Numbered from the stretch's first letter, positions 34,656 through 48,410 are shown. The stretch is DNA of 64,000 nucleotides from Cymbidium sinense (GCA_021442155.1 CM038215.1:207446982-207510981); one strand, 5' to 3'. Notes: generated by a model not told the origin, from the sequence alone. Made by a program: numbers and translations.

Positions 34656-35886
34656 AAAGTGCCAATCTCTGACCTATTAACATACAAGAACAGAAATGAA
34701 TATATGATGCTCAGATATTCCGCCTTATATGCAGGTGAAGGCATTGCTGCCAACATTGACTAAGAAGGCTATGATAGTGGACTTTGGGGAAAACAGGTTA
34801 ATCATGATCTGATATTAAAACTTATCAAATAAATTACATATGGAAGGAAGAAGTAAAAGCATAGGCATCAATCTGCTCAACACTAAAACAATTTCTCAAT
34901 TCACTGCCAATTATTTTTTTAAAATTTTGAGAGAGCTACAACGATGAATTTGACCATTCACTGAAACTACCATGATTCATGAATGAATCATGCACATGGA
35001 AAAGTAAATATTCGCAAACATAGAAAAAGATTTTGCAACAAAAGATTCGTAGCTTAAACAGTGGCATCATTCCTGATTTTTTTATATTGGGAACATTGAA
35101 ATTTTATTATTCCTGAATGCATGCTTATGATTCTTTGAATAGTATTGAAGTTATATTAAAGTTCCTCTATACTGCATAACTTAAAATGTGCTTATAATCA
35201 TTTATAAAAAAGTGTTCAAGTAAATTTGAGTAGAAATTAATCTAAATAAATTACTAATAAATCCATATGATTTTAAAATCATTAATTTATATGCCCACTA
35301 AAAATATTCTTAACTTCACCCCTTGATAGAATGAATTTGCCAGAATCATAGTGAACTCTCCAAGACCACTGTAATATCATCAAAGCATACTCGATGCAAG
35401 GCTTAGCTATGCCTACTAGTCCAAGCTTAGAAGCTACTCATTAGCATTCACTAAAAAAGTCTGCAACTAAGTAGGCAACTTCATTCCGCAAGTTGGTGAC
35501 TCATCTATCAAGTTGGTAACTTCGACTAGTGAAAGTCTTAGTCAATTAACAACATGTACTCTATGTATTTCAGGCTACATGTCTCATATATGTAATAACA
35601 AAAAGTTGTCATGTATTTTTAATTTTTTTTAGCTTTTCTTATAGTAACGAACTCTAGCCTAAACCTATAAATAAAAGATCGAAGAGGAGTTTTGACACAT
35701 CAAGTCAGTGGTACTCAAGTCATATGCTTTTGGAAAAATTTAAAAAAAAATTCAAAAACTTCTCTCTCTAAATGTAATACCCAAAATAATCACTGAAGTA
35801 AAATAAGAGACTGCAACCAAATTAAATTTTAGTATCTTGAAAGTTTCCAAAATAATTTATAGAATGATTTATTTTAGTTGATAAAA

Positions 35887-35888
<2 letters not shown>
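34656..35888. other. Unassigned stretch upstream of the PDK fragment
   Basis: No earlier PDK exon was found. A 45-bp near-duplication (GTTAATAGGTCAGAGAT / GTTAATAGGACAGAGAT on the minus strand, 34625-34690) lies at its left edge. Otherwise it is AT-rich and featureless. Confidence 0.4.

Positions 35889-35967
<79 letters not shown>
35889..35967. repeat. (AT)n microsatellite, ~79 bp
   Basis: Uninterrupted alternating AT. Confidence 0.97.
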
Positions 35968-35969
<2 letters not shown>

Positions 35970-36059
35970 GAGGATAATTAATTAGTTTAAAATCTACTAT
36001 TTTCTCTAAACCTTGGTTCTACTCTATAGTTGTCGCACTTTACTCAACATATAGTTTGA

Positions 36060-36555
36060 TCACCTTCCTAGGCAGACCCAACCCATGGTGATCCTGATTC
36101 AACCAAAATCAAGTTAACTAAGATAAAATCTAAGAATAGCAAAGTCCAACTCCTCCGTTTGGCCAAGGCAGCATGCCTTGAGCTCACTATGCTGTCCAAG
36201 ACTGACCCGAAGCTATTTGGTCCAGCCATTGACCAATGAAAAGTCACCCTCACCATGGTCGATCCTTTGGTTCAGCCACCATGACTTGTCCACTTTACCT
36301 CTAGCCATTAAACTCCGTCAGCTACTTAAGGAGTTCTAGCACATTAGTCCAAAGCCAATTCCAGCCCTGCCCACTACCTAGATGGATGTCATGGATTGAA
36401 CCAACCAAAAATAGTAGTTCACATGGGTAGGATGGTATACACCTCTTCACCTATTCAAACTCAATACACACTTCATTCCAATCTCAGAGAGAATCATTGA
36501 GCTTCCCAAAGCTTCTCGTGCTCCCATCACCAAACTTCCTTCACCCAAGCACCTC
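36060..36555 (+). mobile_element. Fragment of a family A element (GC-richer block)
   Basis: It resembles 37985-38420 of A4: ACCCAACCCATGGTGATCC against ACCCAACCCAAAGTGAACT, then the phrases AAGATAAAATC, AGCAAAGTCCAACTCCTCC and TGGTTCA.C.ACCATG. It stops where the head of A4 begins, so A4 probably inserted into it. Confidence 0.6.
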
Positions 36556-39500
36556 TATTGACCTCACTTTTAGTGACTTTGACATTCACTCCTTAGACCT
36601 AAAATTCAATATAGACAGTAAGTTTTTCTTACCTAGAGATAAGACACTTCTAGTGGCTAGGGGAACACCAACCTAATGCCTAGAAGACTCATATAGTTTA
36701 ACCCTAGCGGTAGACCTTGACCTCTACTAAGTGGAGCCTAATCCCCAATTTCAAGCCAAACCTCGCATACCAAACCAAATCGATCATGTGATATCCAAAA
36801 TCCCAAAATTTGTAAAACCAAATCGATCAAGTTAACCCAATATGACCCATTTTATCCTAAAGGGGAAAAAACCAAAATTTGTTCAAACCAATTGAAATTT
36901 AACTTGCCCAAGTCCTCTAAAATCTTATTTGAGCTTAATTGAGGCCTCATTTGACCCAATTGAATCCTATAGGGCCAAAATCAAATCCCATTTGATCCAA
37001 ACTAAATTAAAAAAACAAAACTCCAAAATCACACAAATCACATATGTGAAGATTTCTCATGATCAATTGACATCCACTTTGACCAATTAACTAATTTTCC
37101 CCAACTTAACCCAATTTGACCTTAAAGGTCAAATTGAACTAAACTTCAATTCAAACCCAATTGAACCAAACAAATCTCTATAATCACTTCCAAAATGTTT
37201 TTTGATCATGTTCTAACATTCTATTGAAACCAAGTAGGTCAATTTGACTTGTTGACCCACTTAACCCTAATTGATCTAATTTGACCTAAAAGACCAAATT
37301 TGACAAAACCTTGATCTAACTCAAATTGGACCAAGCCAATTATTGCAATCAATCTTAAAATGATTATTGGTCATGCTTTAATTAACAACTGAACCCAATT
37401 GACCCAATTCAATTCATTGACCCAACTTGACCTAATTTGACCTAAAGGGTCAAATTGAACCAACTCTTGATCCTTTACAAATAGGATTGAATTAACACTT
37501 GAAATTAGTTCTAAATTAACACTCCTCAATTGCCAATTTAAGCCAATTTGATCAACCTAACCAAATTGATCAACTTATCCCAAATTAACATAAAGGGTGA
37601 AATTGAACCATAACCTAATCCAAATCAAATTAAACCAAATCAAAGCTTACAATCAACTCCAAGTAATAATTGAACATGACCCAACCTCTAATTGCACCCA
37701 ATTTGGCCAATTTGATCAAATTGGTTAACTTGACCTATTTGGCCTACATGAATCCATATGAGCTAAATTTAAATCCATTTCAAATTGAATCAAATCAATT
37801 TCACCAATATGTTATGAATCATCATTTGAATACAACCCGGTAGCCTATTTAGCCAAATTTGGTCAATTGGTCAACTTGACCCAATTGAACCAAAATTAAC
37901 TTATAGAGCCCAAATGAGCCAAACACATCAAAATCAAATCCAAACTCAACCAAACTTAGCATGACTCATCCTCACATGTCCCTTGACGTGCCCAAGTATA
38001 CCCAACCCAAAGTGAACTTGGTTCAACCCTAATCAAGTGAACCAAGGATTCCAAATAAGATAAAATCCCAAAATAGTAAGGTCCAACCCTCCTTGTTACG
38101 TATTGCTTCCAATTTTTGCTAGAGGATTAGCATACATAAGCTCTCTAGCATCAAATGAAAATTAGAATTGTGGTCTCTCTCTCACCTTACACAGTCATTG
38201 GTTCACTAACCATGGCTTGTCTTTTTCACCTCTGGCTGCCAAACTCCTCTAACCATTAGAGGGAGTTCACCTCATAAGTTCAAGGCTAAAATCAGCCCTA
38301 CCCGCTACTTGGCCAGCTGCCATGGCCTGAACCTACCTAAATGGGTGGTTCACATGGGGAGGAAGTATACATCTCCCCAACCCCTAAACTCAACGTATAC
38401 CTTCACAATCATCCTAGAGCCAACCCCAAGCTTCCTAGAGGCACCCCATCATCGAAAAGACTAACCCCATATTCAACCCAAGTTCCTCCCATACCTAACA
38501 ACACAAAAAATTTACCAAAATAAATTAACTCCTCCCACACCCTTCCCACAATTCAGTGAGTAATAATGAATCGAGAACCATTTGATTTAAGCACCATAAG
38601 TAGGTGTTTGATTAAGCTACGATGAGCTCACAGTGGCGTTCAATCTCAAGAGCAAACGATGAGGAGGAAACTAGCCATCTTCTTAGCAGGGCTTCACCTC
38701 TTCAAGGCAAAGCTACCTCATACATTGAACCATCAGTCTTGAGCACTCCTGAGGTATTCTCTCTCAAATCAAAGAAATCCTTAGGATTCTTGGTCATTTG
38801 TCAAATGAATTTGAGTTTTAGCCTGTTCAAGCCACAAAGATATGTAGGAAATGTCCCATTGAATATTTTGGATTCTTTTCTCCCCTCAAATTCAAGCTTA
38901 ATTAGCTCATATCAAGCAGGAAAAGGTAGAGAGTATTCATATCTCACCAATGATTGGGGATAAATTATGCACAGACCATTCTACATGATTAGAATGGATG
39001 GAAGTGATTAAATCATTTAAATTTATCTAATTTTTATCCTGAAAATAGTGAGATTATTCTCATCCATCTAATCTTTGATCGAATGGCTTGAAATGTAACC
39101 ATGTTCATTGCCACTGAGTCAATAGCCATGGGAGATGATTTAAATAACCAATCCAATGGCCATGCATAATGTGTGGTTGACTCAATCATTGACTATGTAA
39201 TATCTTAAATTATGATTTAAAATGTGTTCAAATAAGCAAAACTTTGAAAAATCAAAAGTAATTGTAGAAAAATATGGATAAAGTAAATAAATATCTATTA
39301 AAAAGCTTAAATAGAAGAGAATCTAGGAAAATTAAAATTTCTACTTTTATTAAATGAATAATGAGTAACTTAGGTCTAAATATTTTCATTAATAATTTAA
39401 TTAAGCTTTAACTACTTGTCTAATTTTCTTGATATTTTTCATGAATATTATATAGGATGACCTTCGCCACTCATAATTATCTAAAGTCAATTAAATAATT

Positions 39501-40287
39501 ACATAAGGACATTTATATTTTCTAGCCTTAATTAACTATTTTATATATTTATTAAATAAATTTAATTAGAAAAAAAAATGAAAATCATCACGAATGATCA
39601 AATATGTATTAGATGTGTAATGGTGATAGGAGAAATTATTAGACCTCTAGTCTTAATCATTTCTCAAAATCATTATTAAGGGTTGCTTTAATTAATTAAA
39701 AATAAATTGATTAACCTATGACTTAGAAAATTTATAATTAATTGTAAAAATCTTTAAAAATGTAAATAAATTCACTTTATGCTCAACTAATAAGGAGTTA
39801 ATCAATGAAATTAAAATCCCTAAATAGTTTTGAGTATTTTAAGAGTAATTGCTTAATTAAGGTTTTCTCTTAATTAATTATTTAACCATAAAATATTAAT
39901 TCAAATGCCTTGAAATTTTTACCGTTTACTTTTCATGTAATTTTACATATTCATGAATTCTCTCATAATTTTTTGGCTTATAAATTATGATTTATTGTGA
40001 TTGGTTTAAATAATTAAAAATTTTAATTATTTCATAAAAATTATCATTTCACTTTTAAATCTAACTAATAACTATAAGGTGTGTGGGGGAAAATTTTCAT
40101 TTGCATTAAGAAATGATGATTAAACTTGAATGGAATTACTTTCACATGAAGGATCTTAGGATTTGATAGCCTAAATGGATCACTTTAAGATGTCTATTTT
40201 ATATCCTTTATTCACTTATGAATGTATGGCTAATTCACACTCAAGTTTAAAGTTATATTTTTTAGGTGCATGATATATAAGTAGTAT

Positions 40288-40320
40288 GATGATGATGATG
40301 ATGATGATTATTATTATTTT
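40288..40320. repeat. (GAT)n/(ATT)n microsatellite
   Basis: Seven GAT units grade into ATT units. Confidence 0.9.
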
Positions 40321-40581
40321 TATTATTATCAAATCAAAAATAATATCCTCATCATTTAAGTCAAAATATTTTCAAATTTAAAATTAATTGAAGTGAATGA
40401 AACTTATGTATAATTCATGTGTATAATATACACTCTTTGAAGGTAGGCGTATGTCTAGGTCTAAAGAAGGTCTTAGATATTTTCTCTCCTTGATTTAACA
40501 ATGACACATATATGAAAAGTGGTGATATTAATCATGACTTTATATCATAAAATTTTATTAATAATTCATATAAAATAATAT

Positions 40582-40584
<3 letters not shown>

Positions 40585-40627
<43 letters not shown>
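40585..40627. repeat. (AT)n microsatellite, ~43 bp
   Basis: Uninterrupted alternating AT within A4. Confidence 0.95.
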
Positions 40628-40630
<3 letters not shown>

Positions 40631-41836
40631 GAATTATTAATATAAATAAATACATATTATTTTAAAAAAAATGAATTATTAAAATGATAAAATAAATAAA
40701 TAATTATTAAAATGAATTATTATATGATAAATAAATAAATCCATAATTATTTTAAAATAAAATACTAAAGTGATAGAATAAATACATAATTATTTCAAAA
40801 TGAAATATTTAGAAGTAATAAAATAGATATTTTAAATAAAATGAGTAATTAAGGTAATAAAGGCTTGGAGGATATCATTAAGTAAGTCACATCTTATTCT
40901 TATTAGCCTTAAAGCATCTTTCATGTGATCACAATTTCATTTGAGTTTAATCCAAACTTAAGGATAAATAAAGTCTTAAGGCTTCATCAAGAAGGACAAA
41001 ATGATCATGAAATACATCGTTAGGCTTATCCTTAAGGTTAGGTATTGAAAAGAATAAGTTTCATTCTAAGTGAAGCTTATGAATTTTCATACTCTTCATA
41101 ACACTAAGTATAATTCAAATAAAATTCAATATATAAAAATAAAATTTTATTTCTTAAATCACTAAATACATGAATCAAAATTACCATTTTGGTTAATTAC
41201 TTGAACTAATTATTTAATACATAACTTAAACAATAAACCATAGCTTTGCCTTTCCACACTTTCCTTCGCACATACATTAGATTTATAGAACACTGATCTT
41301 AAACTTAGATTAGGTCAATGCTTCGTTGTGATGTATTAATTTTTCTTATTTTATGATGGAATATTTTAGACTAGATGTTAGGATTTTTTGTGTGCTAGTT
41401 TAGATGATATGTCATTATTTGTTAGATTAATGATGTTTTATGCAATGGACTATGTTTAACTAAAAGGGTCGCTATAATAAAATAAATAAATTAAATGCTT
41501 TCGGTTGCAAGTGTTGCTTGCCCCTTTAGCATAGTCCATTAGGATAGGTGGGCTTAGCATCCATGGGAGATAAATTCAACTATGTAATATATAATTGCAT
41601 GGTGTGTTATAGCTAACTTTTGTTCTGCAAGTTTAGTCAAGATTTCATTTTGGGATTTTAAATGTAATTTTGTAATAGATTAGGATTAAATCCATTGGGT
41701 TTAAGATGAGCAGAGGCTATAAGGTTTTAACTTGGGAGGCTTTGTAATGCTTAGAGGATCCAAGATTTGGAAGATCAAGTGAAGATGAAGGCCCTATTGC
41801 TTATTTTAATTTTTATTCATGTAAATATAATATGGG

Positions 41837-41864
41837 AAGTATAAGGGTTGAGCTCGATAACCCA
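41837..41864 (+). other. TATAAGGG stem-loop module in A4, with a compensatory change
   Basis: Reads GTATAAGGGTTGAGCTCGA then TAACCC. Against the consensus GGGTAG...CTACCC, the fifth stem pair changed from A-T to T-A on both arms and the sixth became G-T. The stem is therefore kept. Confidence 0.75.
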
Positions 41865-41932
41865 CTTATTTTTGGGGGTGTATAGTGGAACCCAATTGCA
41901 CCGGCCTTTTATTATTCTTTTGATTTGATTGG

Positions 41933-41964
41933 TGTTGACCTCACTTTTGGAGTGAGCTCTCAAC
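41933..41964 (+). repeat. Palindromic head of A5
   Basis: TGTTGACCTCACT then AGTGAGCTCTCAAC: CTCACT pairs with AGTGAG and GTTGA with TCAAC. Confidence 0.85.
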
Positions 41965-42169
41965 TTCTTCATCATAGATCTAGGACTCTTATAGACACTA
42001 AACGTTTCTTAGTCTTAAGATACTTCTAGTTATTAGGTGAACACTTAACCTGACCTTAGAGACTTAGAAGAGTTATTAGGAATAGATTGTGCATTAGGGA
42101 TTTAGGAGGACTTGCCTACCCTATAGCTAAACTCAATCCTTACTTCCTTCTTTCAATCCAAACCTCAAA

Positions 42170-42900
42170 TTCAAATCCAACTATCAAATGATTGAAACTC
42201 ATGATTAAATTTAAACTCCAAATCCTTTCCTAAGCCATTTGATTTTATCTTATGGACTTAGCCTTAGCCAAATTCAAATCAACCCCAATTCAATTAATTT
42301 TCTCAATTATCAAATTTAATCTCAAATCAAATTCAAATCCAAATTCCAAAATCAAATCCAACTATCAAATGATAGAAGTCCATGATTAGATCCAAACTCC
42401 AAAATCTCTTCCTAAGTTATATGAACCACCTTCATATGCTTAGCCAACCCAAATTTGGTTGATTTCTTCATGAATCAATCATTCCTTCATTTATATTCAC
42501 AAATATAAATGAAATCCAAATTCAAACAATTCAAATCAAATCAAAATAAATCAAATCAAATTAAGACCCTTCTTAAGCCATATGGACCCACCTCCATAAG
42601 CTTAATCAAATCTTGATCCAAATCAACTAGAGCTTGTTTGATTTCTTTATAAATCAACTATTCCTTAATTTATATCCACAAATATAAATGAAACTCACCT
42701 TGAATGACCAAAAATAAATTAAATCAAATCAATTCCAAGACAAGCCCTTTTGACCTACATCCCTAGATTTGGTCAAATTTGCTTCCAAATCACTCCAAAC
42801 TCAAAGTGATTTTCTCATAACCCATTTATATCTCCATTTATATTCACAAATATAAATCAAATATAAATTCAAATGGCCAAAACCAAACCTAAATTAAATC
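42170..42900 (+). repeat. Tandem units with palindrome in A5
   Basis: At least three units hold CCTAAGTTATATGAACCACC/CTTAAGCCATATGGACCC-type phrases. A palindrome with arms TTTATATTCA and AATATAAATG occurs near 42490-42512, 42668-42690 and 42836-42858. Confidence 0.75.
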
Positions 42901-44060
42901 AAATTCCCAATTTTAGCCCTTTTAGCCAAATTCTTGAACTTGGCTAAATGATACCCAAATTAATTCAAAACTCATGGATTCTTTCATGATTAAATCATTC
43001 CTACAATCATTAACTCAAATATAAACATAAAACACCATTATAAAACCAAACCCAAGTCAACCCAAGTCAAGTCCATGTTGACCTCTCTTGACTTGAAATT
43101 ATCATATGAACCAAAACTTATTTGGCCCCAAATCAATTTCAATTGGATTTATATTTTAATCTTAAGCTCATGTGTGAGTTCAACTAAACTTAAATCAATC
43201 CATGATCAAGCCAATTAACCCATTTAGGCTCACTTGATCGAAAGTGGCCTAAGGGAACCTTTTTGAGCCAAGTTCTAATCCAACCCAAATTGGATTGAAC
43301 TAAGCCCATCTAAACCTCACAGCATAACCAACAATCACCCTAGGGTATTCAATTGCCTTAAATTGGGTCAAACCAAGTCAAACCTAGCCTTTGACTAAGT
43401 CAATATTTAGCCTAAATGAAATCCAAACTAGCCAAAATCCATCATATGCCAAATTGATTAAAACCATTTATTCAAACCAACTCATAATCAATGATTGAAC
43501 ATGATCAAACCCTCACTTGAGCCAAACCAAGCCTAATTGGCCATTTGACCAAGTTGACCCAAATTGGCCTAAAAATCTAAAATAGGTCAAATCATGATTT
43601 GATCCAAATTGATTGCAACCAATGGCTCAAGTTCATTCCAAATTACTTATTGAGCTTGACCAAAGCTATAATTGAGCCCAAGTTGACCAATTGGTCAACC
43701 CAAAGCTCAAATTGACCTAAAGGGTCAAATTGGCCAAAATCAAATTAAACCAAACTAAAGCCTACAATTCAATCAACCAATTGAACTTGACTCAACACCA
43801 CAATCCAATTTGATCAAATTGGTCAAATTGTCAACTTGACCTTTGAATCCAAATGAGTCAAATCCAAACCTAGGCCAAACCAATCCAAATTAATTAAACC
43901 AAAACATCCCAAATCATCATTTGAACCTAACCCAAGCCTTGGTTTGACCCAATTTGACCAATTGGTCAACCCAACCCAACCTAACCCAAATGAAGCCAAA
44001 TAACTCCAAACCAACTCATGGGACCTTAGGATTTGGTCAAACTTGACCCAAACATGTCCT
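42900..44060 (+). repeat. TTGACC/GGTCAA-rich, G-poor block of A5
   Basis: Degenerate phrases such as AATTTGACC, TTGGTCAACTTGACC and CCTAAAGGGTCAAATTG repeat without a fixed period, and G is rare on the plus strand. Similar blocks are at 28620-29100, 36760-37980, 50700-51720 and 54560-55560. Confidence 0.7.
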
Positions 44061-46967
44061 AATTCATTTCAAATCAGTCCAAATCCATAGTGGGCCCCAC
44101 CAAGGGATTGGCCATTAGACAAACCATCTTTCAATGGGATCTTCATGCTAACAAGCAAAGTTGACTTCCCCATCACCATGGTAGCCTCAAAGCACTCAAG
44201 TGAGGCTCCACCTGACCCACCTAGCTCACCTAACCCACCCTAGGTTGGCCAAGGACCAATGGGAGTTCAACTCATCCTCACTCAAGCCAGCACCCCATGG
44301 ACAAACCGAAAGGAAATTTTGCACACCAGTCTTAAAGGCTCCTCCATGGATCCCTCCACTCAATTGAGCCATGTGGAGTTTGACATGACCTCTCCGGTGC
44401 CTTGACGATGAACTACCGATCAAAATAAGCCAATCCATCCTGTCCATCCTTCACGCACATTTTTACCCACTCAATTTGAGTGCGAAGGAGTCATTCAAGA
44501 TCATGTGAGTCCCAAGCCATTAAAACCCTCAGCTTCCAAGCTTTCCCAAAGTCTCCCTCATTCAGATTTCCTCTATGTGTGAGAAATTGAAAATAAGGTA
44601 GCCTTCCTTCAATCAATACTCCTCCTCCACTCAATAAAACTTCAATTCCTTACAACCACACCATTCTGCTCAGTAACAAAATCATCTCCAAGCCTTCGAA
44701 GATCGAGTTCAATCGTGAGCCAACATGCGGTTGGTCGATTGAGCACTCTACCCCAAATCAAGCTCAAAGCTTCTCAACAGGGCCTCTCCTCAACTAGGCG
44801 AAGCTACCTCCATCGATCCCACCGCCAGACATTTGCTCTGGTGAGGTAATTTTACAAACCGAGCCTTGGATGGAAAATAACTTGGTCTTTTTATAAAGTA
44901 AATTCGAACGTCATGAGTTTTTTACCATTATATGTGTGTGTCTCCCCTCCCCAAAGGTGTGGGATCATTTGAGGCAATCCGAGCTCAAGTGAGCTCGAAT
45001 TGAATGGAGAAAGATGGATGACATCCATTTTTCACCGCTCGTGAATAGGACAGATCATGAGCCGTCTATTCCGCATGATCGAATGAATGGATTTGATTAG
45101 ATCCCACATTAGATCCTTTGATTCTCTTCCTAAACCACAAATCTGATCGTGGTTGTCCAATCTTAGATCGGATGGTCCATGGAGTTAGCGCGTCCGCCGT
45201 AATCCGAGTCAGCGACAGATGTGACAACTTAAATAACTACTCCCATCATGCCACATGGAAAGCATGCCACGTCAGCACATCGTGTCAGCTGCCACATGGC
45301 TCGACGGAATTAAGGCTTTAATTAGGCATAATTAATCCATTTTTAATGCTGAAACTCCTAGAAAAATCCAAAAAAATACAAACTTAGGCTCATTTTAAAG
45401 ATATTTCATATTAGAATTTAGGAAAATTATTATTAATTGATTTTAAGAAGTGATTTTAGTTTAATTAAGGTTTAATTGGAAATATAATTAGCCTAATTAT
45501 TCTTTAAATAATCACCCAATTAATCTCCAATTTTGTGGATGTTTAAAGGGATGACCTCTACCTCCCCTACTTTTCTAGGATTTTATCGGTTGCTTAATTA
45601 GAGAAATTAATTGATTAAGCCTTAATCACTTTCTTAATTTAATTAGTGATAATTAGTAAATGAATAGTAGTTTAATTAATTATTTAAGCCTAATTACCTC
45701 ATTTGAGCGTAAGAGCTTAGGGAATGTGATTGGGATATTTTTCCTAATTCATTTCCTAAGTTTTCTTCACTCTTTGGAATTTGATTAGTTAATGATTAAT
45801 GAGGTAATTAATTGCTTAATTTATTAATTAACCTCCAAGATAAAAATCGGAGCTTAAATGATCAAATATGGGACTTAGGGATTGAGATCAAGACCACTTT
45901 CTTGATCTCTTTCTTAAGTTAATTTTATTTCATTAATTGAACATGCTTAATCAAATGGATTAATAAGCTTAATTAACTTAATTTAAAATTCATTCATTCA
46001 CATCTAAGCAACCTTTAATTAATCTTGGGTAGCTCTTTGGGGTTCAATAACCCAAAGTGAGAGATAATGAAATTATGATCAGCTCATATGTGAGAAAATC
46101 ATAAAAGTAGTTAAGTGAGATCCCTTAAACCAAATTAACTATTAATCATGAGCCAATTGCATTAGGGCCCTTTCATTTCTTAGGAGCATTGCAAATTTAC
46201 TTTTCATGTGGTTACATATCATATTGGCTCACTATTAATTAGTTAATTAACTTAAAGTGATGTAAGAAAGAGTTAATTAATTCACTTAATTCATACCTTA
46301 ACCTAATTAAAATATAAAATCAGCCTAAATATTCTTCATTAAACCAAATTAACTCACACATGAGGAATGAGATTAGGATTAACAGACCTCTTTTACATTT
46401 CCTAAATAAAATCAAACTCAAAATTAAAAATATCATTAAAGAACTTTGGTTTATTTTAAATAGCCTTATTTAGTATGATTGTCCTTGGAAATTAATTAGA
46501 ATGAATGAGATCATGCGCTTATTTCCTTTATTTCTTTTTCAATCATGTTAAATGTTGTTTATCATTTATAATCATGCATTCATTTCTTTTAAAATTAACT
46601 AAATGAAATGGTTTCTTTTATGACATATTGCATGTGTTGATTTAAATTAAAAATAGGTGTTGCTATTATTACTATTAAATCAACAGTTATCTTCAAAATC
46701 CCATAAATCAATTATAATATATGGAGTGATGTTAATTACAAGTATCTATAAGTATGCATGTGTTCATAATTTAAGATATGTAATATGAAGCTCTCTTTTC
46801 TTACCTTATATTGATTTTCATGGGATTTACAAATGTATAGTTCATTTGAAAAGAACACAACATTTGCATAAATCTATTCCTATGTATCTCATGCTAAGAC
46901 TTAGGAAAAAATTTCACATATGTAAATCATATAATTAAATCAAATATGACTTCTTGCATGATTTTTC

Positions 46968-47420
46968 ATTCTCATGGTTCTTTTTGTACATTCATATGTA
47001 TATAAAAAAGTGGTATATTAGTTTGGACATCCCGGGGCTGCAACGCTTTAAGTAGCCCCAGGTGGGTCTTGTACCTTACGCCCTGGTGTAAAACAATGAC
47101 ACCGTACCTACTTAAAACTCTTATACATATGTATGTTTGATATGACCAATGAATAAGAATCATATCAAATACAACTTTCGCATGAGTTTTTCTATTCTTA
47201 TAGTTGCTTATACATCCATATGTATATAAGAAAAGTGGTATATTTGTCTCGACATCCCAGGGCTGCGAGGCTTTAAGTAGCCCCAAGTAGGTCTTGTACC
47301 TTGCGCCTCTAGTGTAGAACAATGATGACGTACTCACTTAAAACTTTTATACATGTGAATGTGTACTTAGCTAATGAATGAAAAGCCCTTTTTCTATTAA
47401 AAAATGAAAGACATTCACTA
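46968..47420 (+). repeat. Duplicated GGACATCCC module in A5
   Basis: Two units about 223 bp apart. Each starts with a CATATGTATATAA phrase, then TTGGACATCCCGGGGCTGC or TCGACATCCCAGGGCTGCG, CTTTAAGTAGCCCCA, and GTCTTGTACCTT.CGCC. A 121-codon minus-strand frame over them is a by-product of the duplication. Confidence 0.8.
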
Positions 47421-48410
47421 AAGCGAATTGAACCTAAGGTAGGGATCCCTTTTTTCTATTAAAAAATAAATGACATTTAAAAGGAATTGAAAATCTCTTT
47501 TTCTATTAATCTTAAGATGCCTTTCTTATTGAATAAGGTTAGTTAGAGTGAACCTAAACTTAGGGTTAATTAAAACAGGTAATAAGTCATTCACTAAAGG
47601 GAATTGATTAACTTGCTTTAGGAATGACTTAAGGTAGGGATGAAAGAGAGGTCCCCTCTCTTTCTTCTCTTTATAACACTTAGTTATTAAGTGTAAGCCA
47701 TATGAAATAAAAGAAAATACTAAGTAAAATATTCAAATCAATTAAATCACTTAAAGAGAAATCAACCCTTTATAAATTAAATCTTTCACACTTAGCAAAA
47801 TTATAACTCTAAAGCCTAGTTAGGGCATACCACACAAGTCTTAATGCACACACATTAGATTAAGTCATCACTTCTAGCTTTATGTTAGGGCAGTGTATGG
47901 TTTGATGTATGCTTATTTTGTGACGTATTATTGATTTGGATGTTAGTGTATGCTGATGGATGTTAGTAGATGAACTTAATCATGTTTTCTATAGGGGGTT
48001 ATGCTTAAGGAGCCACTGTAATAAAAATATAAATATTTTTTTGCTGTGCAGGTTGCTCAGGCCCTAAGCATAATCCAAGTTAGGACGGGTGGGCTTGGTT
48101 ATTTATGTGCGGGATACTAAGTCCAAATTATTCATATAATTTCTTGGGTTGTATGGTGTGTTTAGCTGACATTTATTTTGCAGGTACAACTAAATTTACT
48201 TTCCTTCTTTTAATGTAATTTTACATTAGGATTAGGATAAGTGTTATAGGGGATTATGATAAGCATTGGTTATAGGATCAAGTCTTATGTATCATGTGAA
48301 GCCTTTGGAGCAAGCACATCTAAATCAAGTCAAAGAAGAATGGAGAATGAAGAATGAAGACACCCATAATATTCCTCATTTATAATTATAACTATTCTCT
48401 TGTAATCTGA

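Larger units (their letters stand above)
36556..41932 (+). mobile_element. Family A element, copy A4 (first part; continues at 49948)
   Basis: The head is TATTGACCTCACT...GACTTTGACA at 36556. The TTGACC/GGTCAA-rich, G-poor block runs 36720-37980, the GC-richer block 37980-38960, and AT-rich sequence to 41250. The CCTAACATCC/GGTGGGCTTAG segment is at 41330-41600 and the TATAAGGG stem-loop module at 41837-41864. It stops at ATTGG (41928-41932), where A5 is inserted, and resumes at 49948. The 113-codon frame at 38622-38963 is not conserved in other copies. Confidence 0.85.

Noticed and set aside
38622..38963. 113-codon plus-strand frame in A4
   Set aside because: The DNA aligns with the GC-richer blocks of A5 (44690-44880) and A8 (56170-56370), but the frame is not kept there. 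It is open by composition only.
46972..47337. 121-codon minus-strand frame with an internal repeat
   Set aside because: The protein repeat merely reflects the 223-bp DNA duplication. A1, A2 and A8 do not keep the frame.
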